This document shows positions 1 to 5,691 of a DNA stretch of 7,315 nt, piece after piece. A model generated the notes under the pieces. That model worked only from the letters and a program-made list of their open reading frames with translations. It was not told the origin of the DNA and did not search any database. A program made the position numbers and the translations under genes. Origin of the DNA: Alphaproteobacteria bacterium (GTDB lineage Bacteria > Pseudomonadota > Alphaproteobacteria > Caulobacterales > Maricaulaceae); NCBI GenBank assembly GCA_030428405.1, contig JAUIEH010000124.1:1-7315 (forward strand). The letters are read 5' to 3'. Every line of letters begins with the position of its first letter. Positions within the stretch are counted from its first letter, which is position 1.

Positions 1-1852
1 AGGTGCGGCCTTCCAGCGTTTCGCGTTCGATCAGAATTGTCCGTGAACGCTCAGACGGCGGCGCATGCGTCGCAAGCAGCTCGCCCATATCCTCAATGAT
101 CGAGGCGAAGGGGCCGGTGTCGCCCGCGCTGAAAATATCTGTGCGCACATCAGAGGCCTCGATGAATTCGAAGGCTTCCGGCAGTTCGAGGTCGTCGAGC
201 GAACCGTCCGCGCCGGAAAGCTCGCTTGCGCGGCGAACGTCGCCGGCATAGCGGCGCGCTTCGGTGATCGAGGGGTCGGTGACGGAGCCGTAAATGGTGA
301 TGCGCTCGGCGGCCGCCGCTGCGCCCTGGGCGAGGCTCGCAAGCTGGGCTGCGTCGATGTCTGGCGCGGCCAGTATCACTTCGCCAAACGCGCGCACGCC
401 GCGCCGTTCCGCGACATTGATGGTGGCGCGCAAAGCCGCGCGCGCGCCGAGGGCGTGTGCGATGACGTGGACGCGCTCGGCGCCTGTGCGCTCGACGACG
501 AATTCCAGAAAGCGCTCAAGGCGTGCCGCCGCCCGGTCGACGGCGACGGCGTCGCGGTCATAGCCAAGGGCGGAGGCTTCGCCTTGCGACGGCCAGATGA
601 AGGCGATCGGGGCGCCGTCAAAACCAAGCTCATGATGCAGCCGCGCGGTGCGGATGACGGCTTCTTCCGGCGGGGTCGCGAAGCCGTGGACATAGACGAA
701 GGCGGCGCGCTCGTCGGTGCGCTGAACAATGCCGCGCACATTTGCGAAGAAGGCGTCCTGATCGCGCAGGTCGAGCGCGCGCAGGCCTGGCCGGGCGTCA
801 TCGCCGTCGAGATTTTCGAACTCCCACCAGGCGGGCGGCTCAAGATCGCCGCGCGTCAGACCGGGCGCGACCAGAACGCGCGCGGCCCCAAAGCTCAGCT
901 GATCTGCCTGGCTGTCTGAAAGGGTGAAGTCGGCATTGGCGAAGACGGGCTCGCGGTCGGTGGCGAAGAAGATTTCCGCATCATGGAAGCGCGCGCCCGT
1001 TGCTGGCTCAGCCGTCGTCTCGCGTTCTGTGTCACGCAGCGTTATGACGGCGGAAGCAGGTTCGCCGTTCGCCTCATCTTCCTCGGGTTCGGGCGCGGCG
1101 AGGCGAAAGCCGTCGGCCTCTATGCTTCCCGCCATCCAGACGCGCCGCAGACGGTCGGTGTCTTCATAGACGCGCACGCGCAAGGTCTCGAGGCGGCGCG
1201 CAAGCCCTGAGCGTTCGTCATTGATGAAGTCGATGAAGGCCTGGGTGAAGATTGATGAGACTTGGGCGCGCGGCGGCGGGGCGTGGCCGGGATAGTCGGA
1301 AAGAATGATCATGCCGCCGTCCGGCGTGTCGAATGCGCCTGAACCGCGTGGCAGGCCAAGGCGCTGCGCGGCTTCGCTCGGCGCCGTGATGTCGAGCACG
1401 ATAAAGTTCGGCGTGTTCTCGGCGCTGTCGAGCTGGCTGACGATATAGCTCGCCGGCACGCCGGTCTCGACGATCTCCAGCGCATCGCCGGCGCGGGCAT
1501 CCGTGCCGAGCAGGAATGTCAGTCCGTCCGTCTGGGCGACATGGCCCGCGAAATAAAACACGCCGAGCGCGTCGTCGTCGGCGCGGCCGAGCTGATCGGA
1601 AAGCCAGAATGCCGCGCGGCGGATATCGCCCTGGCGCGGGTCCTCGACGAGTTCGACTTCAAATCCTACGGCGGCGAAGGCTTCGGCGACCGCGCGCGCA
1701 TCAGCCACTGCGCCGGCATGCGGGCTGAGTTCTTCGGAATAGGCGTCCACGCCGATCACGGCGGCATAGCGCGACTGCGCGGCGGCGTGCGGCGCGCAGA
1801 CGAAAATCGCAATCGCGGCCATCGCCGCGCCAAGACGAACGCAAATGCGCAT
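1..1852 (-). CDS. Exported caspase-like / DUF900 alpha/beta-hydrolase fusion, catalytic residues lost (3' end outside window)
   Basis: The frame is open from ATG 1852 to the left edge: 617 complete codons and no stop. GAGAAG (1858-1863) lies 5 nt before the ATG. Residues 1-26 look like a Sec signal peptide, with a hydrophobic core and AAAQ near the cleavage site. Residues 28-210 read as a caspase-like p20/p10 fold: YAAVIGVDAYS, an ADARAVAEAF helix, GFEVELVED, then FYFAGH with His104. The usual DACR motif is replaced by LDIT (residues 153-156), so the Cys position is Thr156. After an acidic linker (about 251-288) comes a DUF900-type domain (about 290-595): IFFATDR (294-300), FVYVHGF (385-391), FIWPSQG (418-424), APDID (496-500) and a TIYGSVTD strand. 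The nucleophile elbow is AHALG instead of the usual AHSMG, so Ser is Ala467. The region that normally has GHSY reads GDTG (577-580), so His is also absent. Domain assignment is from remembered family motifs. The missing nucleophiles are read directly. The role is unknown; a non-catalytic binding or scaffold function is inferred. Confidence 0.88.
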   Translation of the reverse strand, partial: MRICVRLGAAMAAIAIFVCAPHAAAQSRYAAVIGVDAYSEELSPHAGAVADARAVAEAFAAVGFEVELVEDPRQGDIRRAAFWLSDQLGRADDDALGVFYFAGHVAQTDGLTFLLGTDARAGDALEIVETGVPASYIVSQLDSAENTPNFIVLDITAPSEAAQRLGLPRGSGAFDTPDGGMIILSDYPGHAPPPRAQVSSIFTQAFIDFINDERSGLARRLETLRVRVYEDTDRLRRVWMAGSIEADGFRLAAPEPEEDEANGEPASAVITLRDTERETTAEPATGARFHDAEIFFATDREPVFANADFTLSDSQADQLSFGAARVLVAPGLTRGDLEPPAWWEFENLDGDDARPGLRALDLRDQDAFFANVRGIVQRTDERAAFVYVHGFATPPEEAVIRTARLHHELGFDGAPIAFIWPSQGEASALGYDRDAVAVDRAAARLERFLEFVVERTGAERVHVIAHALGARAALRATINVAERRGVRAFGEVILAAPDIDAAQLASLAQGAAAAAERITIYGSVTDPSITEARRYAGDVRRASELSGADGSLDDLELPEAFEFIEASDVRTDIFSAGDTGPFASIIEDMGELLATHAPPSERSRTILIERETLEGRT

Positions 1853-2076
1853 ATAAGCTTCTCAAGCGCGTCGATCGGCGTTGTCGAGCCAAATCGCAGA
1901 TTGGCGCCCGGCGCGCATTCGACAAGAGACAGGCCGGGTCGAGCTTGCGACGGTCGCGCGAGAATGCGTCCAAATTCTGTGCGCCATGTTCGCGCTCGCG
2001 CGAACGCGCTACAAGGCCCCAAACCGCCCGCGCGGCGGGTCTTGATCACCGCTCAACACAAGAAGGCGCGCGACCC
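1853..2076. promoter_or_regulatory. Divergent intergenic region between the caspase-DUF900 gene and the transsulfuration genes
   Basis: This 224-bp gap separates two divergent start codons and must hold promoters for both sides. I could not identify a convincing -35/-10 pair for either direction. It contains ribosome binding sites at both ends (GAGAAG on the minus strand at 1858-1863, AAGAAGG on the plus strand at 2060-2066), an 18-bp perfect inverted repeat (1988-2005) and a short perfect GCGAC-G-GTCGC palindrome (1947-1957). I see no small ORF or RNA gene that I can support here. Confidence 0.6.
1988..2005. promoter_or_regulatory. Perfect 18-bp inverted repeat upstream of cystathionine beta-synthase
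   Basis: GTTCGCGC-TC-GCGCGAAC has 8-bp arms and a 2-nt centre, and ends 71 bp before the start codon at 2077. Its place in a divergent promoter region fits an operator for a dimeric regulator. It could also be a chance palindrome, since GCGC tracts are common in this GC-rich DNA. A weak -10-like element (TACAAG, 2010-2015) lies just downstream. Confidence 0.35.
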
Positions 2077-3459
2077 ATGAAAGTTAAGCCGACCATTCTC
2101 GACGCCATCGGCGATACGCCGCTGGTCCGGCTCAACCGCGTCGTCCCCGAAGGCGCCGCAGAGGTCTACGCCAAGTGCGAATATCTCAATCCGTCGGGCT
2201 CGATCAAAGACCGGATGGCGCATTACATCATTGAAAAGGCGGAGGAATCGGGGATTCTAAAGCCCGGCGGGCTGATCGTGGAGAACACCTCCGGCAATAC
2301 CGGCCAGGGTCTCGCAATGGCGGCGGCGGTGAAAGGTTATCGCTGCGTCTTCACCATGCCGGACAAGATGAGCCGCGAAAAACAGGACTCGCTGCGCGCT
2401 TACGGCGCCGAGGTCATCATCACGCCGACCGACGTGCCCGGCGATTCGCCTGAGCATTATGTCAACGTCGCCAAGAAGATCGCCGAGGACACGCCGGGCG
2501 CGTTCTATGTCGATCAATATCACTCGCCCTGGAACATCGAGGCTCATTGCGTCTCGACGGGGCGCGAGATTTTCGAGGACACCGACGGCGGCCAGTTCGA
2601 CGCCTTTGTCGGCGGCACCGGCACGGGCGGCACGGTCTCCGGCATCGGCCGCTACATGAAAGAACACGCCCCGCACGTCAAAATCATCGGCGTCGATCCG
2701 CTCGGCTCGGTCCACTACAATTTGTTCCACACCGGCGAATTGCCGACAGCCTATGTCTACATGGTCGAGGGCGTTGGCGAGGACATTGAGTGCCGCGCCA
2801 TGGATTTCTCGGTCGTCGACGACATGCGCCAGGTCAATGACAAGGACTCCTTCGTCATGGCGCGCCGTCTGGTGCGCGAGGAGGGCCTGTTCTGCGGCGG
2901 CTCGTCGGGCTCGAATGTTCACGTCGCCTGCGAGATCGCCAAGGAACTGGGACCGGGCAAAAAGGTCGTCGTCGTGTTGCCCGATCACGGCAATCGCTAT
3001 GTCTCGAAATATCTCTCCGACGATTGGATGCGTGAGAAAGGCTTCATGGAGGAAGGCCAGGCGCTCGGCCTCGTGGAGGACCTGCTCAGGCAGCACACGC
3101 CCAACCCCGTAACGGCGGACGCCGACTCGCCTTTGCGCGACATCGTGGCGCTCATGCGCGAGCACGGCGTTTCGCAGGTCCCGCTGATCGAGCGCGGCAA
3201 GCTCAACGCCATCGTGCATGAGAGCGACGTTTTGAAGAGCATGCGCGAAGGCGGCCTCAATCTCGATGCGCCCGCGCACGAAGCCTCCAGCTCCATTGGC
3301 GGGCTTATTTACCCCAAGGCGCGCCTGGAGGAGCTGTTCCACATTTTCGAGACCGACCACGTCGCCGTCGTCGTCGACAATTCTCAGGTCGTCGGCGTGG
3401 TCTCGAAAATCGACCTCATCGAATATCTCGCCAAATCAAAGCAGAGCGCGGACAGCTAA
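2077..3459 (+). CDS. cbs: Cystathionine beta-synthase with C-terminal CBS-domain pair
   Basis: This is a 460-residue PLP enzyme of fold type II that condenses serine with homocysteine to cystathionine, the first step of reverse transsulfuration in the cytoplasm. Visible motifs are NPSGSIKDR with the PLP lysine Lys44, TSGNTG (71-76, substrate/carboxylate loop), GGTGTGGT (179-186, phosphate-binding loop) and CGGSSGSN (273-280). The segment EGVGEDIECRAMDF (231-244) and the following VVDD/ND stretch are typical of cystathionine beta-synthases rather than plain O-acetylserine sulfhydrylases. About 340-455 forms two CBS motifs (PVTADADSPL through SKIDLIEYL), a Bateman module likely to bind an adenosyl ligand or to control oligomer state. 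There is no N-terminal haem region as in animals. The start at 2077 is chosen because family similarity begins there and AAGAAGG (2060-2066) sits 10 nt upstream. An in-frame TTG at 1945 would add 44 unrelated residues. The gene is followed after 21 bp by the gamma-lyase. A CBS-domain cysteine synthase is the main alternative. Confidence 0.92.
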   Translation: MKVKPTILDAIGDTPLVRLNRVVPEGAAEVYAKCEYLNPSGSIKDRMAHYIIEKAEESGILKPGGLIVENTSGNTGQGLAMAAAVKGYRCVFTMPDKMSREKQDSLRAYGAEVIITPTDVPGDSPEHYVNVAKKIAEDTPGAFYVDQYHSPWNIEAHCVSTGREIFEDTDGGQFDAFVGGTGTGGTVSGIGRYMKEHAPHVKIIGVDPLGSVHYNLFHTGELPTAYVYMVEGVGEDIECRAMDFSVVDDMRQVNDKDSFVMARRLVREEGLFCGGSSGSNVHVACEIAKELGPGKKVVVVLPDHGNRYVSKYLSDDWMREKGFMEEGQALGLVEDLLRQHTPNPVTADADSPLRDIVALMREHGVSQVPLIERGKLNAIVHESDVLKSMREGGLNLDAPAHEASSSIGGLIYPKARLEELFHIFETDHVAVVVDNSQVVGVVSKIDLIEYLAKSKQSADS

Positions 3460-3470
3460 GGTCAGGGCAC

Positions 3471-3475
3471 GGAGA
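3471..3475 (+). promoter_or_regulatory. Ribosome binding site of the gamma-lyase
   Basis: GGAGA ends 5 nt before ATG 3481, inside the 21-nt gap after the beta-synthase stop. It fixes the start and shows the second gene has its own strong initiation signal. No separate promoter or terminator fits in the gap, which supports co-transcription of the two genes. Confidence 0.7.
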
Positions 3476-3480
3476 AAGTC

Positions 3481-4662
3481 ATGCACCACAATAAGCGCTT
3501 CGGAACGCGCTGCATTCACGCCGGCCAGCGGCCCGACCCGACGACAGGCGCCATCATGACGCCGGTCTATCAGAGCTCGACCTATGTTCAGGAGAGCCCG
3601 GGCGTCATCATCGACGACTATGACTATGCGCGCTCGGCCAATCCGACCCGCAAGGCGCTGGAAGCCAATATCGCTTCGCTTGAGGGCGGCCGGCACGGAC
3701 TGATGTTCGCCTCGGGCCTCGCCTCGCTCGCGGCCTGCATTCATCTGTTGTCGAGCGGCGACCATGTCGTGTTGTGCGACGATGTCTATGGCGGCACGTT
3801 CCGTACGCTGGATAAAGTTTTCCGCCAGTTCGGCGTGACCTATACCCGCGTCGACATGACCGATCTGGAGGCGACCAAGGCCGCGTTCACGCCCGCCACC
3901 AAGCTGGTCTGGGCCGAGACGCCGACCAATCCGTTGCTCAAGGTCATCGACATCGAAGCCGTCGCCGCGCTCGCCAAATCGCATGGCGCGATCTTCGGCG
4001 TCGACAACACCTTCGCCACGCCGGTGTTGCAAAACCCGCTTTCGCTCGGCGCCGACATTGTCAGCCATTCGTGCACGAAGTATATTGGCGGCCATTCCGA
4101 CGTCATCGGCGGCGCGCTCATCTGCGACGACGACGAGCTTGCCGAGCGCCTGCGCTTCACGCAAAACGCCGTCGGCGCGGTGCCGGCGCCGTGGGATTGT
4201 TTCCTGCTTTTGCGCTCGACCAAGACGCTGCATGTGCGCGTGCAGCGCCATTGCGAGAACGCCGCCAAGATTGCGGATTTTCTCGCCGCGCAAGATCAGG
4301 TCGAACGCGTCATTTATCCGGGCCGGGACGACCATCCCCAGCACACCGTCGCCGCCAAGCAGATGCATGGCGGTTTCGGTGGCATGATCACGGCGACGCT
4401 CAAGGGCGGCCTGCCGGCGGCGCGTGCGTTCCTCGAGCGCGTCAGCGTGTTCTCGCTCGCAGAGTCGCTGGGCGGCGTTGAATCGCTGATCGAGCATCCC
4501 GCCATCATGACGCACGCCTCCATCGACAAACCCTTGCGCGAAGCGCTCGGCATCACTGACGGGCTGGTGCGTTTCTCCGTCGGCATTGAGGACGTCGAGG
4601 ACCTCATCGCGGATATCGGCGAGGCGCTTGAGGCCGTCGATGCGGGCGTTGCCGCGCAGTAA
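3481..4662 (+). CDS. Cystathionine gamma-lyase (Cys/Met metabolism PLP enzyme)
   Basis: This 393-residue enzyme is a full-length fold type I member of the Cys/Met metabolism PLP family. It is expected to cleave cystathionine to cysteine, 2-oxobutyrate and ammonia in the cytoplasm. Seen in the protein: the phosphate-binding YDYARSANPTR segment (47-57), the ring-stacking Tyr of DDVYGG (100-105), VDNTFATP with Asp175, and SCTKYIGGHSDVIGG with the PLP lysine Lys200. The C-terminal block AESLGGVESLIEHP then MTHAS (327-346) carries the Glu typical of gamma-lyases and gamma-synthases. Sequence alone does not cleanly separate gamma-lyase from gamma-synthase or O-acetylhomoserine-using relatives. The adjacent cystathionine beta-synthase makes the lyase (reverse transsulfuration) direction much the more likely. 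The stop lies 6 bp from the stop of the convergent Lrp-type regulator. Confidence 0.88.
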   Translation: MHHNKRFGTRCIHAGQRPDPTTGAIMTPVYQSSTYVQESPGVIIDDYDYARSANPTRKALEANIASLEGGRHGLMFASGLASLAACIHLLSSGDHVVLCDDVYGGTFRTLDKVFRQFGVTYTRVDMTDLEATKAAFTPATKLVWAETPTNPLLKVIDIEAVAALAKSHGAIFGVDNTFATPVLQNPLSLGADIVSHSCTKYIGGHSDVIGGALICDDDELAERLRFTQNAVGAVPAPWDCFLLLRSTKTLHVRVQRHCENAAKIADFLAAQDQVERVIYPGRDDHPQHTVAAKQMHGGFGGMITATLKGGLPAARAFLERVSVFSLAESLGGVESLIEHPAIMTHASIDKPLREALGITDGLVRFSVGIEDVEDLIADIGEALEAVDAGVAAQ

Positions 4663-4668
4663 AACGCC

Positions 4669-5145
4669 TCAGTCGTCCGCGCCGAGTTCGTGTATCGGCA
4701 ATTCCGTCGTGTGCTTGATCTCCTCCATGACGAAGGAGGAGGAGACATCCGCCAACGGCACGCGCCGGATCAGCTCGCGATAGACGCGGTCATAGTCCGT
4801 AATGTCCGCGCACACGACGCGGAGCATGTAGTCGACGTCGCCGCTTAGCCGGTAGACGTCGACGATCTCCGGCATCTGCGCCACCGCGCTGGCGAATTTC
4901 TGCAGCCAGTCGGCTTCGTGCTGGCGCGTGCGCACGGTGACGAACACGGTCGCGCCGAGACCGAGTGCGCGCTGCTCGAGCAGCGCCACGCGCTTCTTGA
5001 TGACGCCTGCAGCCTCGAGCAGCTTGATGCGCCGCCAGCACGGCGTTTTTGACAGACCGGCGCGCTGTGCGATTTCCTCCACTGCGAGGCTCGCATCTTC
5101 CTGCAGCGCGCGCAGGATTTTGATGTCTATCGCATCTAGTCTCAT
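4669..5145 (-). CDS. Lrp/AsnC-family regulator, DecR-like
   Basis: This 158-residue protein has the standard Lrp/AsnC layout. An N-terminal winged helix-turn-helix (about 4-50) contains the LSKTPCWRRI recognition region and LLEAAGVI. A RAM effector-binding domain (about 65-150) carries GDVDYMLRV (102-110) and the SSSFVMEEIKHTTELPI ending. The TPCW motif, the VALLEQ...LGLG segment and the C-terminal block closely resemble E. coli DecR (YbaO), a cysteine-responsive activator of cysteine desulfidation; this comparison is from memory. Its position beside the two transsulfuration genes fits a sulfur amino-acid sensor, and that target is inferred. ATG 5145 is chosen because family similarity starts at MRLDAID. 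The in-frame TTG at 5205 would add 20 unrelated residues, although the Shine-Dalgarno before 5145 is weak (GGTG only). Autoregulation is suggested by the palindrome just upstream. Confidence 0.9.
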   Translation of the reverse strand: MRLDAIDIKILRALQEDASLAVEEIAQRAGLSKTPCWRRIKLLEAAGVIKKRVALLEQRALGLGATVFVTVRTRQHEADWLQKFASAVAQMPEIVDVYRLSGDVDYMLRVVCADITDYDRVYRELIRRVPLADVSSSFVMEEIKHTTELPIHELGADD

Positions 5146-5159
5146 ATCGGCACCATAGC

Positions 5160-5174
5160 TGGAACCATGTTCCA
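5160..5174. promoter_or_regulatory. Candidate operator, TGGAAC-N3-GTTCCA palindrome
   Basis: A perfect 6-bp inverted repeat with a 3-bp CAT centre lies 14 bp upstream of the regulator's ATG, in its 5' leader or promoter. A 15-bp dyad at this place is what an autoregulating Lrp/AsnC dimer would bind. The link to the DecR-like protein is inferred from position only. Confidence 0.45.
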
Positions 5175-5190
5175 ATATCGTCGCGCCGAG

Positions 5191-5205
5191 TAGCAGAAAA
5201 TGCAA
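5191..5205 (+). promoter_or_regulatory. Lrp-box-like element
   Basis: TAGCAGAAAATGCAA matches the E. coli Lrp consensus YAGHAWATTWTDCTR at 11 of 15 positions by my count, in the AT-richer centre of the divergent region between the regulator and the DUF6356 gene. The consensus is degenerate and belongs to a paralogous regulator, so this is suggestive only. Confidence 0.3.
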
Positions 5206-5257
5206 TCTTATTTCGGCGATTCAACGCTATTGTTGCAGCGATTGTGACGCCTGAATT

Positions 5258-5263
5258 GGGAGA
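5258..5263 (+). promoter_or_regulatory. Ribosome binding site supporting a TTG start
   Basis: GGGAGA lies 5 nt before TTG 5269 but 20 nt before the next candidate, ATG 5284. The spacing therefore favours initiation at the TTG codon. Confidence 0.6.
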
Positions 5264-5268
5264 CATCG

Positions 5269-5535
5269 TTGATCCAGCGCTTGATGACCGAGCATCCGCA
5301 TTCCGTGGGCGAGACCTATGGCGAGCATCTGCGTCAGGCGACGAGTTTCGGCGCGCCCATGGTCATGTGCGGTCTGGCCTGCATGGTCCACGGCTTTTTG
5401 CCGTTCCTGTTCAAGAAGACCGGCAGCCGCATGATCCGGCGCATGCATGAGCGCCTTGAGCGCGATCCGCAGCGCTGCGCCGCCGCGGAAGCCGCCCGCG
5501 CCCAGACCGCAATGGAAGAAGCGCGCACTGCCTAA
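5269..5535 (+). CDS. DUF6356 family small membrane protein
   Basis: This 88-residue protein begins MIQRLMTEHPHSVGETYGEH, which matches the N-terminal signature of the DUF6356 family of small alphaproteobacterial proteins (family recalled from memory). A single hydrophobic helix spans about residues 27-48 (FGAPMVMCGLACMVHGFLPF), followed by a positively charged stretch (KKTGSRMIRRMH) and an Ala/Glu/Arg-rich tail to residue 88. It is probably a one-span inner-membrane protein with a cytoplasmic basic side. Function is unknown. The start is TTG, chosen because the family pattern begins at MIxRL and GGGAGA sits at ideal spacing; ATG 5284 is the alternative and would remove five residues. It is divergent from the DecR-like regulator across 123 bp, so the two may share a control region, and it is closed by the intrinsic terminator downstream. 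Confidence 0.8.
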   Translation: MIQRLMTEHPHSVGETYGEHLRQATSFGAPMVMCGLACMVHGFLPFLFKKTGSRMIRRMHERLERDPQRCAAAEAARAQTAMEEARTA

Positions 5536-5572
5536 GCGCCTGCGTCCCTTTTATCGTCAGGCTTCTGATGAC

Positions 5573-5600
5573 CGCCCGCATGGCGACATGCGGGCGTTTT
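5573..5600 (+). terminator. Intrinsic terminator after the DUF6356 gene
   Basis: A perfect 10-bp GC-rich stem has its left arm CGCCCGCATG at 5573-5582 and its right arm at 5587-5596. It is closed by a GCGA loop, a GNRA-type tetraloop, and followed at once by TTTT. It lies 38 bp after the DUF6356 stop and insulates the amidohydrolase promoter. Confidence 0.9.
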
Positions 5601-5632
5601 CGTGTGCGCAAGCCCTCAAAAGTGAAGCGTCC

Positions 5633-5661
5633 TTGACGCAAAGCGAGCTCGACTCTATATG
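5633..5661 (+). promoter_or_regulatory. Sigma-70-type promoter of the amidohydrolase gene
   Basis: TTGACG (5633-5638) and TATATG (5656-5661) are separated by exactly 17 bp. The -35 matches TTGACA at five of six positions and the -10 matches TATAAT at four of six. Transcription would start near 5668-5670, giving a leader of about 22-24 nt that contains the AGGAG Shine-Dalgarno (5681-5685). Confidence 0.7.
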
Positions 5662-5667
5662 TCGAGC
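5647..5667. promoter_or_regulatory. Inverted repeat centred on the -10 box (candidate operator)
   Basis: GCTCGAC (5647-5653) and its exact complement GTCGAGC (5661-5667) flank a 7-bp TCTATAT centre that is the core of the -10 element. Binding of a dimer here would block RNA polymerase. The binding protein is unknown and no regulator gene lies directly beside the promoter on its downstream side. Confidence 0.5.
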
Positions 5668-5691
5668 AAGCTTTACAAATAGGAGCGCGAC

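Noticed and set aside
65..919. Open plus-strand frame of 284 codons
   Set aside because: It is antisense to the caspase-DUF900 gene, whose minus-strand frame shows clear domain motifs. The plus frame has no recognisable motifs and is an artefact of GC-rich codon bias.
1947..1957. GCGAC-G-GTCGC palindrome as an operator
   Set aside because: It is short and expected by chance in DNA of this composition, with no promoter element beside it.
1988..2005. LexA box
   Set aside because: The alphaproteobacterial LexA site is a direct repeat GTTC-N7-GTTC; here the arms are inverted with a 10-bp gap, so it does not fit.
2027..2039. GC hairpin CCCGC-N3-GCGGG as a terminator
   Set aside because: It has a stem of only 5 bp, no T-tract, and lies between divergent promoters where no transcript would need to end.
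1945..2076. TTG-initiated N-terminal extension of the beta-synthase
   Set aside because: The 44 extra residues are Arg/Ala-rich with no family similarity, and a Shine-Dalgarno precedes ATG 2077.
1853..2076. SAM- or SAH-type riboswitch before the transsulfuration genes
   Set aside because: I could not recognise the conserved core or a pseudoknot of the alphaproteobacterial classes; an Infernal scan would settle it.
2257..3360. Open minus-strand frame of 367 codons
   Set aside because: It lies wholly inside the beta-synthase gene on the opposite strand; its sequence is a low-complexity mirror of the real protein.
3436..4515. Open minus-strand frame of 359 codons
   Set aside because: It is antisense to the gamma-lyase, which has all family motifs. 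The mirror frame is rich in Arg/Ala/Gly and matches nothing I know.
5146..5205. Longer TTG start for the Lrp-type regulator
   Set aside because: The 20 extra residues are absent from the family, which begins at the MRLDAID segment. The region instead holds regulatory-looking dyads.
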